Of a stretch of DNA of 64,000 nt, positions 63,866 through 64,000 are shown in pieces (the first letter of the stretch is position 1; each line of letters starts with the position of its first letter). Origin of the DNA: CBDCWA01 sp965223255 (lineage in GTDB: Bacteria; Pseudomonadota; Alphaproteobacteria; Rhizobiales; Hyphomicrobiaceae); assembly GCA_965223255.1 (NCBI GenBank), contig CBDCWA010000004.1, forward strand, positions 1,550,001 to 1,614,000. Direction: 5' to 3'. The notes below the pieces were generated by a model. That model saw only the letters and a list, made by a program, of their open reading frames with translations, ran no database searches and had not been told where the DNA came from. The translations under genes were made by a program, and so were the position numbers.

Positions 63866-64000
63866 TTACAGCAAAGCCCAGGCCGCAATGTGAAGCGCGC
63901 CCAAGACGCCGGCCAAACAGATTAGCAGCCATGAGCTTAAATCATTGTATTCATACGCTGGATGGTTTCGGAGCAACCAGGTCAATCCCACGTGAATTAT
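63866..64000 (-). CDS. C-terminal end of a predicted membrane protein (truncated by the window)
   Basis: Reading the minus strand from the window end gives 44 residues up to a TAA at 63866. A charged/aromatic stretch (LLRNHPAYEYNDLSS) is followed by a hydrophobic helix (WLLICLAGVLGALHIAAWAL). The start and family lie outside the window. It is a plausible gene end but the evidence is short. Confidence 0.4.
   Translation of the reverse strand: MIHVGLTWLLRNHPAYEYNDLSSWLLICLAGVLGALHIAAWALL

Noticed and set aside
1..64000. tRNA, rRNA or CRISPR arrays
   Set aside because: No cloverleaf-like or repeated spacer pattern was seen in the gaps; a dedicated scan was not possible here.

Overview
The window looks like a chromosomal segment of an alphaproteobacterium. 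The evidence is gene order and family content: an aroK-aroB-CorC block beside xerD and accA, a comF-grxC-nitrilase-DUF1178 block, a DinB polymerase with an N-terminal zinc finger, a DUF4167-like protein and a small zinc-ribbon protein. The lineage below class cannot be named from the sequence alone. I see no rRNA, tRNA or CRISPR array.

Region 1 (about 1-33.5 kb) is a dense catabolic and transport region. It starts inside a Rieske oxygenase gene, followed on the same strand by a zinc alcohol dehydrogenase and a luciferase-like flavin oxidoreductase. A TauE/SafE exporter and a divergent NMT1-like binding protein come next, then a UbiD-type decarboxylase. A tightly coupled operon (6.8-13.0 kb) follows, encoding a molybdenum hydroxylase whose large subunit is fused to a CoxG domain, its FAD and [2Fe-2S] subunits, a metallo-beta-lactamase-fold hydrolase and an enol-lactonase-like hydrolase. 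Opposite it runs a cupin, four-rhodanese-domain protein and PrpF-type tautomerase set. Further on are a CaiB-type CoA transferase, a 790-residue outer-membrane beta-barrel protein, two small secreted proteins, a second luciferase-like oxidoreductase, an SLC13 permease, a frameshifted EamA transporter, a GST, and several oxidoreductases (flavoprotein, PhyH, GMC, D-2-hydroxyacid dehydrogenase, aldo/keto reductase). Ring oxidation or hydroxylation, decarboxylation, lactone hydrolysis, tautomerisation and CoA transfer together suggest breakdown of aromatic or heterocyclic acids. The cupin, rhodanese and sulfite-exporter genes hint that the substrate contains sulfur. The substrate itself is not identifiable here.

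Region 2 (33.6-50.7 kb) is mostly conserved housekeeping: ABC-F ATPase, DUF4167-like and zinc-ribbon proteins, a CorC-type transporter, AroB, AroK, a 48-residue membrane protein overlapping a large secreted protein, XerD, AccA, two tandem L,D-transpeptidases, and the comF-grxC-nitrilase-DUF1178 operon with a divergent methyltransferase.

Region 3 (50.8-64 kb) begins with a secreted hydrolase-like protein, an orphan molybdenum hydroxylase large subunit and an HD-domain-like protein. From about 55 kb it turns accessory: an apparent integrase/SPFH chimeric remnant, a minimal metallopeptidase, DinB, a serine resolvase, a membrane-anchored TAXI protein, a glyoxalase remnant, a divergent PhoH paralogue, an alpha/beta hydrolase and a GDSL-like protein. 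Intergenic gaps are larger here. The window ends inside a probable membrane-protein gene on the minus strand.
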